The notes: a model not told the origin generated them from the letters alone. DNA of 64,000 nucleotides from Paenibacillus auburnensis (GCF_927798115.1 NZ_CAKMMG010000010.1:150552-214551), one strand, 5' to 3'. Positions 41,791-51,484 are shown, numbered from the stretch's first letter. Translations and numbers: made by a program.

Positions 41791-42633
41791 TCAGTTCCCC
41801 AATAGTTCGAGCAGTCTTTCCAAGTCTTGGGCACTATAATAGTTGATCTCGATTTTCCCTTTGTCTTTACCTTGCTTAATTTTCACCGTGGTCTTGAATC
41901 TTTCACGCAATCCTTCCTCTACATTATCAATGTACGGATCACGTTTAACGATTTTCGCCTTTACTCCAGCAGTTGGTTTACGGTCAAGGTTCTTCACAAC
42001 CTCTTCCAATTGTCTTACACTCCATTGCTGTTCCACACATTGTTCGGCCAGCTGCTTTACAGTCTCGGAATCCTTCAACGCCACAATTGCCCGGGCATGA
42101 CCCATCGAAATTGTTCCACGTGAAACATAATCCTTAACTTCCTCCGGCAATGTGAGCAACCGCAAAAAATTAGCGATATGCGATCTCGACTTACCAACCT
42201 TCAGAGATAATTCCTCCTGAGTCAGTGAAAACTGATCCATTAAACCTTGGTATGCAACGGCAACCTCCATCGCATTTAGATTTTCACGCTGCAGGTTTTC
42301 AATAAGGGCAATTTCCATCACCTGTTGGTCACTCAAACTTCGCACAACAGCAGGAATTGTTGCCTTTCCGCAATATTGTGACGCCCGGAATCTGCGTTCA
42401 CCAGCGATGATTTCATATCCCTTTAACACGCTGCGGACAATAATCGGCTGGATGACTCCATGTTGTCTTATGGACTCGGCCAATTCTTGAATTGCTTCTT
42501 CATTGAAATCCTTGCGCGGCTGATAAGGATTAGCCCGCAACTGACCCAAAGGTATCTCCACAACCTTATCATCTTCGTTGATCGACAAGGATGGAATTAA
42601 TGCATCTAGACCTTTCCCTAAACGCTTACTCAT
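41791..42633 (-). CDS. parB: Chromosome partitioning protein ParB/Spo0J
   Basis: CTP-dependent clamp that binds parS and spreads, organising the origin region. The 280 residues have the ParB nuclease-like domain (IRQHGVIQPIIVRS, GERRFRA), a helix-turn-helix region (LTQEELSLKVGKSRSHIANFLRLL) and a C-terminal dimer domain. It overlaps parA by 8 bases and carries a parS site inside its coding sequence. Confidence 0.97.
   Translation of the reverse strand: MSKRLGKGLDALIPSLSINEDDKVVEIPLGQLRANPYQPRKDFNEEAIQELAESIRQHGVIQPIIVRSVLKGYEIIAGERRFRASQYCGKATIPAVVRSLSDQQVMEIALIENLQRENLNAMEVAVAYQGLMDQFSLTQEELSLKVGKSRSHIANFLRLLTLPEEVKDYVSRGTISMGHARAIVALKDSETVKQLAEQCVEQQWSVRQLEEVVKNLDRKPTAGVKAKIVKRDPYIDNVEEGLRERFKTTVKIKQGKDKGKIEINYYSAQDLERLLELLGN
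42112..42127. other. parS site inside parB
   Basis: TGTTCCACGTGAAACA, one mismatch from consensus TGTTTCACGTGAAACA. B. subtilis spo0J has the same variant in the same position. Confidence 0.9.
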
Positions 42634-43387
42634 AAGAGATCACTTCCTTTGCCAACTCTAAGTACACTTCTGCTCCTTTGGAACGGGTATCATACGTAAT
42701 TATGGATTGTCCATGCGAAGGAGCTTCGCTAAGACGAACATTACGAGGAATAATCGTTCTATATACCTTCTCCTGGAAATATTTTTTGACCTCTTCAATA
42801 ACTTGAATCCCCAGATTCGTCCGGGCATCAAGCATGGTCAGCAGTACTCCCTCAATTTTTAGATGAGTATTAAGATTTTTTTGTACTAAACGCACTGTGT
42901 TGAGCAATTGGCTGAGCCCCTCCAGCGCATAGTACTCACACTGGATTGGAATAATGACCGAGTCTGCCGCAGTGAGTGAATTAATAGTAAGAATGCCGAG
43001 TGAAGGCGGGCAATCGATAATGATGTAATCATAATTACTTTTAACCGCATTGAGCGCCTTTTTGAGCTTCAGTTCTCTGGAGATCGTCGACACTAATTCG
43101 ATTTCAGCACCTGCCAATTGAATCGTAGCCGGGATAATATCGAGCCCTTCGATCTGCGTCTGTAGAATTGTTTCTTGAGGGTTAGCCTCATTAATAAGTA
43201 TATCGTAAATGCAATTTGCTACATCCGCTTTGTTGACGCCAACGCCGCTTGTAGTGTTGCCTTGCGGATCGATATCGACAAGAAGCACTCTTCTACCCAA
43301 AGTAGCCATTCCGGCACCCAGGTTCACGGAGGTTGTCGTTTTACCAACGCCGCCTTTTTGATTTGCTATGGCAATAATCTTGGACAC
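42626..43387 (-). CDS. parA: Chromosome partitioning ATPase ParA/Soj
   Basis: Walker-type ATPase that switches between DNA-bound and free states, moves ParB-parS complexes and tunes DnaA. The 253 residues hold the deviant Walker A KGGVGKTT and the Walker A' region (VDIDPQGNTT). The start is GTG (GTG TCC AAG) behind CGAGGTGAAATAA. It overlaps parB. Confidence 0.97.
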   Translation of the reverse strand: MSKIIAIANQKGGVGKTTTSVNLGAGMATLGRRVLLVDIDPQGNTTSGVGVNKADVANCIYDILINEANPQETILQTQIEGLDIIPATIQLAGAEIELVSTISRELKLKKALNAVKSNYDYIIIDCPPSLGILTINSLTAADSVIIPIQCEYYALEGLSQLLNTVRLVQKNLNTHLKIEGVLLTMLDARTNLGIQVIEEVKKYFQEKVYRTIIPRNVRLSEAPSHGQSIITYDTRSKGAEVYLELAKEVISYE

Positions 43388-43552
43388 TTATTTCACCTCG
43401 AATTGTTAGAAAGAATCATCTTGTAGTTCGTGAAGTTGTAACGGCGCAGACCGTGAATTAGACGGCATCACTTATTGCGAGAAATATAGATAAATATACA
43501 GGTATAATTTTCAACGAATTCATCCGCCGGTATAATCTGATTGAAGTCATAC

Positions 43553-43583
43553 AAAAGGCGGCCAATCACCTCAGGGCCGCCTT
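43553..43583 (-). terminator. Terminator after noc
   Basis: AAGGCGGCC and GGCCGCCTT stem with TTTTG on the minus strand, about 15 bases after the stop. Confidence 0.88.
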
Positions 43584-43599
43584 CAGCTTTTGAAACAAT

Positions 43600-44415
43600 T
43601 TATCGTTTTGGGATCTGAATCACAATCTCATAATGGTCGCCGCGGTCATTTTCCGAGGTCTTTATTTCCATTCCTGAGCCTGATACCATATCAATGGATT
43701 GACGAATTGTATTAAGCGCTAGACGAACGTCCTTGGTGTAGGAAACCCGTTTTGATTTTTTGGTCTGGTTAACAGCTTTGTAAAAGGCTATGCGAGCTTC
43801 AGTCTGCTTCACATTCAAGCCCTTGGCAATAATCTCAGCCAGTACTTTCAGCTGCATTTCCACACTGTCCAGAGATAACAAGGAACGAGCATGTCTCTCT
43901 GTGATCTGTCGTTCCATGAGGGCTGTCTTAACTTGCTCGGGCAGCTGCAGGAGGCGAATCTTATTTGCGATCGTGGATTGGCTTTTCCCTAACCGCTGTG
44001 CCAAGCTTTCTTGAGTCAATTGATGAAGATCAATCAATTTCTGATAAGCAATAGCTTCCTCAATAGAGGTTAAACCTTCGCGCTGCAAATTTTCTATTAA
44101 TGCAATTGATGCAGCCTGAGAATCATTGAACTCACGAACAATGGCCGGAATGGTCTCCAAGCCGAGCTTCTTAACCGCACGCCAACGCCGTTCACCAGCG
44201 ATAATCTCATACAAAGAATCACGCACTCGCACAACGATGGGTTGAATAACTCCGTGAGTTTTGATGGTCTGACATAGCTCGTCTATCTTCTCATCATCAA
44301 AAATTGTCCGTGGTTGATAAGGACTGCTAATTACCTCATGAACCGGGATCTGTTTGATCTCTTCTCCGCTGCTCCGCTCGGTAAATCCAAAAAGCTTGGT
44401 GAATTGTTCTTTCAT
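43600..44415 (-). CDS. noc: Nucleoid occlusion protein Noc
   Basis: ParB-like protein that binds NBS sites, joins DNA to the membrane and blocks division over the nucleoid. The 271 residues from MKEQFTKLFGF have the N-terminal amphipathic membrane-targeting helix, ParB core (IKTHGVIQPIVVRVRD, GERRWRA) and HTH (LTQESLAQRLGKSQSTIANKIRLL). The start was chosen by resemblance to B. subtilis Noc; two in-frame codons a little upstream (ATG, GTG) are alternatives. It is separate from parAB. Confidence 0.93.
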   Translation of the reverse strand: MKEQFTKLFGFTERSSGEEIKQIPVHEVISSPYQPRTIFDDEKIDELCQTIKTHGVIQPIVVRVRDSLYEIIAGERRWRAVKKLGLETIPAIVREFNDSQAASIALIENLQREGLTSIEEAIAYQKLIDLHQLTQESLAQRLGKSQSTIANKIRLLQLPEQVKTALMERQITERHARSLLSLDSVEMQLKVLAEIIAKGLNVKQTEARIAFYKAVNQTKKSKRVSYTKDVRLALNTIRQSIDMVSGSGMEIKTSENDRGDHYEIVIQIPKR

Positions 44416-44679
44416 TCCGTTCATAACCACCTAGTTTCGTTATAGTACGATCCTCTTGACCTTGCCTGGAGAAAAGCTTATCGTACAGCATTCAATGCAG
44501 CCTGGAATCCCCAGGCAAAAAGACGCTCATTTCCGGAAGAAACTCCATTCCAGATAGTCGCTGAAATTCTATCACTATATTATTCTATCACTTTTCCGCT
44601 CATAATCCTATTCTCCATAAAGACCTATTTTTCCTGCATTTTAAATTCAGCGTGAAAGCTTCTTAACCCCTATCACAAA

Positions 44680-44722
44680 ATAAAACAACAAGCCTCCATG
44701 GATAAAAGGCTTGTTGTTTTGT
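44680..44722. terminator. Terminator after rsmG
   Basis: AACAACAAGCCT and AGGCTTGTTGTT form a 12-bp stem with T-runs on both strands. Confidence 0.9.
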
Positions 44723-44754
44723 ATGCTATAAAACGCAATTTGCATATTCACATT

Positions 44755-44770
44755 TGTTTCACGTGAAACA
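44755..44770. other. parS site (perfect)
   Basis: TGTTTCACGTGAAACA, an exact match to the consensus, 2 bases from the rsmG stop. Likely a main ParB loading site. Confidence 0.95.
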
Positions 44771-44771
44771 A

Positions 44772-45494
44772 TCAGATCAGTGGTGATTTGGCAGGCATTC
44801 CTGCTTTACGGGGATATTTGGCCGGTGTGGCTCCAGTTTTGCGGATCATCACGATTTGCCGCGCCGACTCCTCTACTGGCAGGCTGAATGACTCCACTTG
44901 CTTGAGTTCAGCCCGTAATTCCTTGAGGCTTCTTTTGGCTTCTGTTAATTCCTCAGCAGGATCATTTCCCTTCATCGCTGCAAAAATACCGTCTTTTCGC
45001 GTGAACGGAAGACAGAATTCATTCAGCAGTGATAAACGTGCCACAGCACGGGCAGTTACTACATCATATGCGTCACGGTGAACGAATTGTCTGGCTACAT
45101 CCTCTGCCCGGCCATGAATAAGCTCTACTCCGGTTAGTCCTAAGGTATCACACACATGCTGGAGAAATGAAATTCTTTTACTTAAAGAATCCACAATTGT
45201 CAGCTTTAAATGCGGGAAACAGATTTTCAAGGGAATGCCGGGAAATCCTGCTCCTGATCCGATGTCTGCCAGACTTTTCACATCATCCATGTTCAAATAG
45301 AAGGCAAGAGAAAGCGAGTCGTAAAAATGCTTCATATAAACCTGACTGCGTTCAGTGATCCCGGTAAGGTTCATCTTCTCATTCCAAGACACCAGTTCCT
45401 GATAATAAAGCTCGAATTGCTCCAATTGCCGGGGGGTAAGCTGAAGGCCCCGCTCCTGTAAAAGTGCAGTGAACTGCGCTGAAATACTGTCCAT
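44772..45494 (-). CDS. rsmG: 16S rRNA (guanine527-N7)-methyltransferase
   Basis: SAM-dependent methyltransferase of G527 (E. coli numbering) in 16S rRNA; loss gives low-level streptomycin resistance. The 240 residues carry the SAM motif ADIGSGAGFPGIPLKI and the VTARAVARLSLL region. The C-terminal tail KTGATPAKYPRKAGMPAK is typical. ATG follows AAAGGATAATTT, 3 bases after mnmG. Confidence 0.96.
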   Translation of the reverse strand: MDSISAQFTALLQERGLQLTPRQLEQFELYYQELVSWNEKMNLTGITERSQVYMKHFYDSLSLAFYLNMDDVKSLADIGSGAGFPGIPLKICFPHLKLTIVDSLSKRISFLQHVCDTLGLTGVELIHGRAEDVARQFVHRDAYDVVTARAVARLSLLNEFCLPFTRKDGIFAAMKGNDPAEELTEAKRSLKELRAELKQVESFSLPVEESARQIVMIRKTGATPAKYPRKAGMPAKSPLI

Positions 45495-45497
45495 AAA

Positions 45498-47384
45498 TTA
45501 TCCTTTCGCCGCCGTTACTCGGTTGTAATGCTCTAAGTGCACAAGCAGAATCGAAATGTCAGCCGGTGTGACTCCGGCAATCCGTGAAGCTTGTCCGATA
45601 GATATCGGGGCAATCTTCGTCAGCTTCTGCCGGGCTTCCATAGCCAGTCCATGAATCTCATTATAGTTAATATCATCCGGGATTTTCTTCTTTTCCATCT
45701 TTTGCAGCTTTTCCACATGTGCCAGCTGTTTCTCAATATATCCGGCATACTTAATCTGAATTTCCACCTGCTCCTTCATCTCTTCATCAAGGAATTCAGG
45801 GGCTGGAGATATTTGATCAACAAAGCTGTAAGCAAGCTCGGGACGGCGCATCAGTGTAAGCAGATTGCTGCCATCTACAATAGCTGCAGACTCAAAAGCT
45901 GCTAATGCTTCATTGACTTCTACGGGTTTCACTTTTGTTTCTTTAAGCCGGACAATTTCACGTTCGACTGTTTCCTTTTTATTAAGGAAAGCTTCATAAC
46001 GCTGCTGCGGTATCAACCCAATCTCATAGCCTATAGGTGTCAGCCGCAGGTCGGCATTGTCATGACGAAGCAGCAAACGGTATTCTGCCCGTGATGTAAG
46101 CAGACGATAAGGCTCATTAGTTCCTTTGGTAACCAGATCGTCAATCAGCACTCCAATATAGCCTTGGGAACGATCGAGAACCACAGGTTCCTTCTCCTGC
46201 ACTTTGCGGGCAGCATTAATCCCGGCCATTACGCCTTGTCCAGCTGCTTCCTCATATCCGGATGTACCATTGATCTGTCCGGCAGTGAACAGTCCCGGCA
46301 GACGTTTGGTTTCAAGTGAAGGCCACAGCTGGGTAGGCACCATCGCATCATATTCAATCGCATAGCCGTTGCGCATCATTTCTACCTTTTCCATTCCCGG
46401 GATGGAGCGAAGTACTGCTAATTGAACATCCTCCGGCAGACTGGTGGAAAGACCCTGTACATAGTACTCTGATGTGTTTTTTCCTTCCGGTTCAAGAAAA
46501 ATCTGGTGCTGCGACTTGTCGCTGAACCGGACCACCTTGTCTTCGATGGAAGGGCAGTAACGCGGACCTGTTCCTTCAATAATACCGGTAAACATTGGAG
46601 CACGGTGAAGATTGTCATTAATGATCTGATGCGTCACTGGAGAAGTGTAGGTCAGCCAGCAAGGGAGTTGTTCGTTTTGTGACGATTTGGTTTCAAAAGA
46701 AAAGAACTTCGGCTTATCATCACCAGGCTGAATTTCTGTCTTGGAGAAATCAATCGTATCTTTATGCACACGCGGCGGTGTACCGGTCTTAAAGCGAACC
46801 AGATCGAAGCCGAGCTCACGCAGGTTCTCCGACAGGCGTACAGAAGGCTGCTGATTGTTTGGTCCGCTCTCATAAGTCAGCTCACCCATAATTACTTTTC
46901 CGCGCAAGTAAGTTCCGGTGGTCAAAATAACTGTCTTACTACGGTATATAGTGCCTGTCTTGGTAATCACACCGGCACAACGTCCGTCTTCAACGATCAG
47001 TTCCTCAACCATCCCCTGACGAAGCGTCAGGTTAGGCGTCTTCTCCATCGTTTCTTTCATGGCATGCTGATAAAGGAATTTATCCGCCTGTGCGCGTAGA
47101 GCATGAACTGCTGGTCCTTTACCGGTATTGAGCATCCGCAGCTGAATAAAAGTCTTATCGATGTTACGGCCCATCTCTCCGCCAAGCGCATCGATTTCAC
47201 GGACTACATGTCCTTTGGCCGGACCTCCAATTGAAGGATTACACGGCATGAATGCCACCATGTCCAGGTTAATAGTAATCATCAAAGTGTTGCAGCCCAT
47301 CCGGGCTGCAGCCAGTGCAGCTTCGCAGCCGGCATGACCGGCGCCAATGACTATTACGTCATAGCTGCCTCCTTCATAACTCAT
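45498..47384 (-). CDS. mnmG: tRNA uridine-34 carboxymethylaminomethyl enzyme subunit MnmG
   Basis: FAD enzyme that with MnmE modifies wobble U34. The 628 residues have the dinucleotide fold GAGHAGCEAALAAARMG, CNPSIGGPAKGH, GTYLRGKVIMGE and the C-terminal GidA domain. ATG follows TAGGAGGAATAAGAG. Confidence 0.97.
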   Translation of the reverse strand: MSYEGGSYDVIVIGAGHAGCEAALAAARMGCNTLMITINLDMVAFMPCNPSIGGPAKGHVVREIDALGGEMGRNIDKTFIQLRMLNTGKGPAVHALRAQADKFLYQHAMKETMEKTPNLTLRQGMVEELIVEDGRCAGVITKTGTIYRSKTVILTTGTYLRGKVIMGELTYESGPNNQQPSVRLSENLRELGFDLVRFKTGTPPRVHKDTIDFSKTEIQPGDDKPKFFSFETKSSQNEQLPCWLTYTSPVTHQIINDNLHRAPMFTGIIEGTGPRYCPSIEDKVVRFSDKSQHQIFLEPEGKNTSEYYVQGLSTSLPEDVQLAVLRSIPGMEKVEMMRNGYAIEYDAMVPTQLWPSLETKRLPGLFTAGQINGTSGYEEAAGQGVMAGINAARKVQEKEPVVLDRSQGYIGVLIDDLVTKGTNEPYRLLTSRAEYRLLLRHDNADLRLTPIGYEIGLIPQQRYEAFLNKKETVEREIVRLKETKVKPVEVNEALAAFESAAIVDGSNLLTLMRRPELAYSFVDQISPAPEFLDEEMKEQVEIQIKYAGYIEKQLAHVEKLQKMEKKKIPDDINYNEIHGLAMEARQKLTKIAPISIGQASRIAGVTPADISILLVHLEHYNRVTAAKG

Positions 47385-47473
47385 CTCTTATTCCTCCTAA
47401 TAGCTTCATATAACAAGCTTAATTATATAGTTTTATGCAGTGGAAGGATCCCATCCAGATCCCTTGCTACATA

Positions 47474-48850
47474 TTATTTGCCTAGACAGAATTGCGAGAA
47501 AATCTGGTCTAGCAGCGAATCAGCAGCGGTATCACCGATAATCTCTCCGAGCTGCTCCCAAGCCAGACGAACGTCAATTTGGATCATATCAATTGGAACT
47601 AACATATCAGCTGCTTCGTAAGCATCCTGCAGCGATTTATACGCTTTTTTGAGCAAGGCGATATGCCGTACATTACTGACATAAGTAAGGTCGCCGGATT
47701 CCAGTTTTCCGCCGAAAAACAGCTCCGAAATGGCTTCCTCCAGCTTATCCAGCCCTTCCTCCTCCAGCACCGACATCGGCACAATGCTCGATTCGTCAAA
47801 GAACGTAAGCAGCTTGGCTTTGTCCAGGCGTGGCGGTAAGTCCATTTTATTCATGATGACTAAGGCTTGTCTACCGTGGATTTGTTCCATTAGTGCCAAT
47901 TCATCCTCATGCAGTTCTTCATTTGCATTAAGGACAAGCAGGATCAGATCAGCATCACTAAAAGCTGCCTTGGAACGTTCTACACCGATTTTCTCAACTA
48001 CATCCATAGTTTCCCGAATACCGGCGGTATCCAGTAGCTTCAGCGGAATATTGTTGATTGTTACATATTCTTCTATTACATCACGCGTTGTTCCCGGAAT
48101 ATCCGTTACAATCGCTTTGTTGTCACGGGCAAGCGCATTAAGCAAGGAGGACTTGCCGACATTAGGGCGGCCGACAATGGCCGTCGTAATACCTTCACGC
48201 AGAATTTTTCCTTCATTGGCCGTCTTCAGCAGCTTATTAATACCTTCCATTACCTCACTGCTTTTTGCTTTAATGAACTCAGCCGTGAATTCTTCCACAT
48301 CATGCTCAGGATAATCAATATTCACTTCAATGTGTGCTAGAGTCTCAATAAGGGTATGGCGCAAACTCTTGATCCGCTCGGATAACGATCCGCTGACCTG
48401 TTTCAGGGCAACGGAAAAGGCACGGTCCGACTTTGAACGAATCAAATCAATGACCGCTTCTGCCTGGGAGAGATCAATCCGCCCGCCCAGAAAAGCGCGC
48501 TTGGTGAATTCACCCGGCTCGGCTAATCGGATATCCTGCTGCAAAAGCAGATCCATCACTCTTCTGACTGATATTACTCCGCCATGGGCACTGATCTCCA
48601 CTACATCCTCTGTTGTGAAGGACCGTGGTCCCTTCATTACAGTCACCAGGACCTCTTCCATCCGTTCCCCGTCCACCGGGTTAATAATATGGCCATAATG
48701 AACGGTATGGGAAGCAACCTCCGTAAGCGGAGTTGTACTGCGGAACAAAGGGGCAACCTCAGATATAGCTTTCGGTCCGCTCACGCGGATAATCGCAATT
48801 CCGCCCTCGCCCAGTGCCGTCGATACGGCAGCAATGGTGTCACTAAGCAT
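47474..48850 (-). CDS. mnmE: tRNA modification GTPase MnmE
   Basis: GTPase partner of MnmG. The 458 residues have the N-terminal folate-binding domain (TIAAVSTALGEGGIAIIRVSG), G domain (GRPNVGKSSLLNAL, DIPGTTRD, NKMD) and the conserved C-terminal CLGK that provides the catalytic Cys. The start is the ATG (MLSDT) after GAGGTGAG; a GTG four codons earlier is inside the ribosome-binding site. Confidence 0.97.
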   Translation of the reverse strand: MLSDTIAAVSTALGEGGIAIIRVSGPKAISEVAPLFRSTTPLTEVASHTVHYGHIINPVDGERMEEVLVTVMKGPRSFTTEDVVEISAHGGVISVRRVMDLLLQQDIRLAEPGEFTKRAFLGGRIDLSQAEAVIDLIRSKSDRAFSVALKQVSGSLSERIKSLRHTLIETLAHIEVNIDYPEHDVEEFTAEFIKAKSSEVMEGINKLLKTANEGKILREGITTAIVGRPNVGKSSLLNALARDNKAIVTDIPGTTRDVIEEYVTINNIPLKLLDTAGIRETMDVVEKIGVERSKAAFSDADLILLVLNANEELHEDELALMEQIHGRQALVIMNKMDLPPRLDKAKLLTFFDESSIVPMSVLEEEGLDKLEEAISELFFGGKLESGDLTYVSNVRHIALLKKAYKSLQDAYEAADMLVPIDMIQIDVRLAWEQLGEIIGDTAADSLLDQIFSQFCLGK

Positions 48851-48912
48851 GCTGTTTCTCACCTCAATATAGTGTTTAATTTAGAATGTGAATGCACTAA
48901 AATCTTATGGTT

Positions 48913-48956
48913 CTAAAAAAAGCAATGACCCCTTACATTGGTCAAGGAGTCATTGC
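48913..48956 (-). terminator. Terminator after jag
   Basis: GCAATGACTCCTT and AAGGGGTCATTGC followed by TTTTTTT on the minus strand. Confidence 0.9.
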
Positions 48957-48970
48957 GGCTGTATTCATCT

Positions 48971-49705
48971 CTACTTCAAAGTTATAACGACGCGCCGGTT
49001 AGGTTCTTCACCCTTGCTAAGTGTGTTGACTTGACGATGATCCTGCAGCCTGGAGTGAATGATCTTACGCTCCTGCGGCGACATGGGCTCCAGCACAACC
49101 TCTTTACGGGTCCGAACTACACGGCCAGCCAATCGGTCAGCCAGTTCTTCTAAAGTCTTCTTGCGGCGTTCGCGGAAATTCTCCGCATCGAGCACCAGAC
49201 GGATGAAACTGTCAGAATAACGGTTGGCCACAATATTAGCCAAATACTGCAGAGCATCGAGAGTTTGTCCTCTTCTGCCAATCAGGAGGCCGAGATCCGG
49301 ACCGGAGATTTGCAGAATAGTCGATTCCTTGGTATGAACGATTTCAACTTCCACCGTGAGCCCCATGCTCTTGGCGACATCCACAATGAAATGAACGGCC
49401 TCTTGGTAAGCTTCCTCCACCGGTTGTCCGGAATCTTGGCGCGGCACACCGCCGCCAGCCTCCTGTTTGCTCTCTCGTGTTGACTGCTGAGGCAGTGACG
49501 GAGCACTCGCCGCTGACGCCGGTGCGGCTTCGGTAATCAAGGTGAGTTCCACCTTGGCACTTTTCGCACCGATCAATCCAAGGAATCCTTTTGACGGCTG
49601 TTCAAGTACGTTGACCGTGACCCGGTCCTTTTGAACTCCAAGCTGGTTAAGTCCCCGTTCTACAGCTTCTTCAATGGTTTTCCCTGTTGCGACGACTTTG
49701 CTCAT
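48971..49705 (-). CDS. jag: Jag/KhpB RNA-binding protein
   Basis: RNA-binding partner of KhpA, linked to wall synthesis and division and encoded with YidC. The 244 residues have an N-terminal Jag domain (VVATGKTIEEAVERGLNQL), a middle linker, a KH domain (GPDLGLLIGRRGQTLDALQYL) and R3H (LEPMSPQERKIIHSRLQ). It overlaps yidC by 4 bases. Confidence 0.96.
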   Translation of the reverse strand: MSKVVATGKTIEEAVERGLNQLGVQKDRVTVNVLEQPSKGFLGLIGAKSAKVELTLITEAAPASAASAPSLPQQSTRESKQEAGGGVPRQDSGQPVEEAYQEAVHFIVDVAKSMGLTVEVEIVHTKESTILQISGPDLGLLIGRRGQTLDALQYLANIVANRYSDSFIRLVLDAENFRERRKKTLEELADRLAGRVVRTRKEVVLEPMSPQERKIIHSRLQDHRQVNTLSKGEEPNRRVVITLK

Positions 49706-50610
49706 TTTGACTTTTTGGCTCCCTTCTTTGCTTTGCCGCCATTGCCTTTTGCAGCGGGAGTAACATCCTTGCGGGCGCTTGTATCCTTGCCCTTCACAAG
49801 GTTCACTTCTTTGCCGGTACCAGCAGTTGCGACAGCCAACTTGGTCTTATCGTTGTTGCGGTATAAGAAGTAGTTCTGGATAATGGTGTAAAGGTTACTG
49901 TAGAACCAGTACAACGGCAGTGCTGAAGGGAAGTTATACGACATGATGAAGATCAATACCGGGTATACCATCATCATGAACTGCATTGGACCCTGCTGCT
50001 GAACCGGATTCATTTTGGTCATCATGCGGGTTTGCAGGAACGTAGTTGCTGCAGCCAGCAATGGCAGAATGAACAGATGGTCAGGTTTACCTAGCTGAAG
50101 CCACAAGAAAGAATGCTCCCGCAGATCAGGGTTATAATAAATCGAGTTGTAAAGCGCGATAAAAATCGGCATTTGCACAATCAGCGGCAGACAGCCTGCC
50201 ATCGGGTTTACTTTGTTTTCCTGGAAAAGGCGCATTGTTTCCTGCTGTACCTTTTCGGGCTCATCTTTATATTTTTTCTTAATCTTCTCAAGTTCCGGTT
50301 GAATCGCCTGCATCGCACGCGAGCTCTTTACCTGTTTCATGGTAAGCGGCAAGATTAGCGTACGGACAATAATAACCATTACAAGAACGGCCAGTCCATA
50401 TTGTCCATTAAACCACTTTGCGAACGTATCCAGGGCGATGGCGAAATAATATACTACATTACTCTGCCAAAAGCCTCCGTTTTTCAAATCCTCCGTAGTA
50501 TGCGTCACTGTAGTCGACGACGGAGAGCATCCCGACAGAACAGCGATCATTAGAACCATTAACCCGAGGAGAAGAAACATTTTTCCTCGTTTAGTCTTCA
50601 ATAGAGACAC
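49702..50610 (-). CDS. yidC: Membrane protein insertase YidC (SpoIIIJ type)
   Basis: Inserts membrane proteins and assists Sec. The 302 residues have a signal with lipobox AVLSGC, the 60KD_IMP domain with the hydrophilic-groove Arg in VIIVRTLILPLTMKQ, and five helices. The start is GTG (MSLLKTK) behind GAGGGG. Basic Lys-rich tail, as in the Bacillota form. Confidence 0.96.
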   Translation of the reverse strand: MSLLKTKRGKMFLLLGLMVLMIAVLSGCSPSSTTVTHTTEDLKNGGFWQSNVVYYFAIALDTFAKWFNGQYGLAVLVMVIIVRTLILPLTMKQVKSSRAMQAIQPELEKIKKKYKDEPEKVQQETMRLFQENKVNPMAGCLPLIVQMPIFIALYNSIYYNPDLREHSFLWLQLGKPDHLFILPLLAAATTFLQTRMMTKMNPVQQQGPMQFMMMVYPVLIFIMSYNFPSALPLYWFYSNLYTIIQNYFLYRNNDKTKLAVATAGTGKEVNLVKGKDTSARKDVTPAAKGNGGKAKKGAKKSK

Positions 50611-50696
50611 TTCAAAACCCCTCTCTTAAACATTCCATTGCACCGTAAATCATACCATAATTATGAATACAAATAAACAAGCCTCTTCCGCAGCCA

Positions 50697-51047
50697 TTAC
50701 TTGCGTGAGGCCTTGAGCAGCTTGGCTTTGCGCAGTACATGGAGGGCACTTTTTTCGAGCTCCGCATAATCCATATTTAGGGCTCCTTTTCTTACGATAA
50801 ATACCATATCCAACCCGCCGGCAATTTCCGGTTCGTGATGACGGATAATTTCCTTCACCAGTCGTCTCATCCGGTTGCGGACGACGGCGTTTCCGACCTT
50901 TTTGCTGACCGACACACCAAGCCGGAACCTCTCCACCTCTTTTCTGCTGAACCAGTACACAACAAACTGATGATTCGCAAATGACTTCCCATGGCGGTAT
51001 ACGCGGCTAAAGTCCGCACGGTTTCGTAATCGTAAACTTTTGTGCAC
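50697..51047 (-). CDS. rnpA: Ribonuclease P protein component
   Basis: Protein subunit that helps the P RNA process tRNA 5' ends. The 116 residues start with GTG (MHKSLRLRNRADFSRVYRHG) and carry the RNR motif (VVRNRMRRLVKEIIR). AGGAGATTCCC is upstream. Confidence 0.96.
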   Translation of the reverse strand: MHKSLRLRNRADFSRVYRHGKSFANHQFVVYWFSRKEVERFRLGVSVSKKVGNAVVRNRMRRLVKEIIRHHEPEIAGGLDMVFIVRKGALNMDYAELEKSALHVLRKAKLLKASRK

Positions 51048-51186
51048 GGGAATCTCCTATTCAAAAACCGGGCTTCAGGGAAGCTCCGGAAATTTATCTT
51101 CTAATTAGTATAGTCATCCGGCTGCCGCCATAAACGGCTTGTCCGGGATCAGACATGTTCTTCATTCGATCTGCGTATACATAAGA

Positions 51187-51230
51187 AGAAACGGCTTTGC
51201 CGTCCTTATAAGGAAGGTATCCGTTTCTGC
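51187..51230 (-). repeat. Hairpin repeat, copy 1
   Basis: AAACGGCTT ... TATCCGTTTCTGC: outer arms pair (AGAAACGG/CCGTTTCT). Shares spacing and ends with copy 2, exactly 164 bases away. Confidence 0.6.
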
Positions 51231-51349
51231 GAGTTAGAGAGGGATCATTTAGAGTGTGACACCTATTAGCTCTTCTTCTCTGCTAAAAAAGGCCCGCAAA
51301 GTGTAGCCATGAGCCTTTGCTGAGCCTCGAAAGTGTCCATTCACAAATT

Positions 51350-51394
51350 AGAAAACGGCTTGGTTCCATCTAACAGGACGATATCCGTTTCTGC
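51350..51394 (-). repeat. Hairpin repeat, copy 2
   Basis: AAACGGCTT and TATCCGTTTCTGC ends as in copy 1, with a divergent middle; the outer arms are again complementary. Confidence 0.6.
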
Positions 51395-51446
51395 CCTATA
51401 TAAGGAAGCGAAAAATACAGCTCTGCATTTATGCCCCCTTATATTT

Positions 51447-51472
51447 AAAAAAGGACCACCGCAGTGGTCCCT
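51447..51472 (-). terminator. Terminator after rpmH
   Basis: AGGGACCAC-TGC-GGTGGTCCT followed by TTTTT on the minus strand. Confidence 0.92.
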
Positions 51473-51484
51473 AAGTGGCCTAAC

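Larger units (their letters stand above)
44416..44771 (-). other. rsmG-noc spacer
   Basis: A 356-base gap. It holds a perfect parS at 44755-44770, the rsmG terminator at 44680-44722, and AT-rich upstream sequence of noc. No further ORF is supported. Confidence 0.7.
51048..51484 (-). other. Long rpmH-rnpA spacer with terminator and repeats
   Basis: A 437-base gap, much longer than in B. subtilis where rpmH and rnpA are nearly adjacent. It holds the rpmH terminator at 51447-51472, and two equal-length hairpin repeats. The rnpA promoter must lie here but is not clear. No ORF is supported. Confidence 0.7.
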
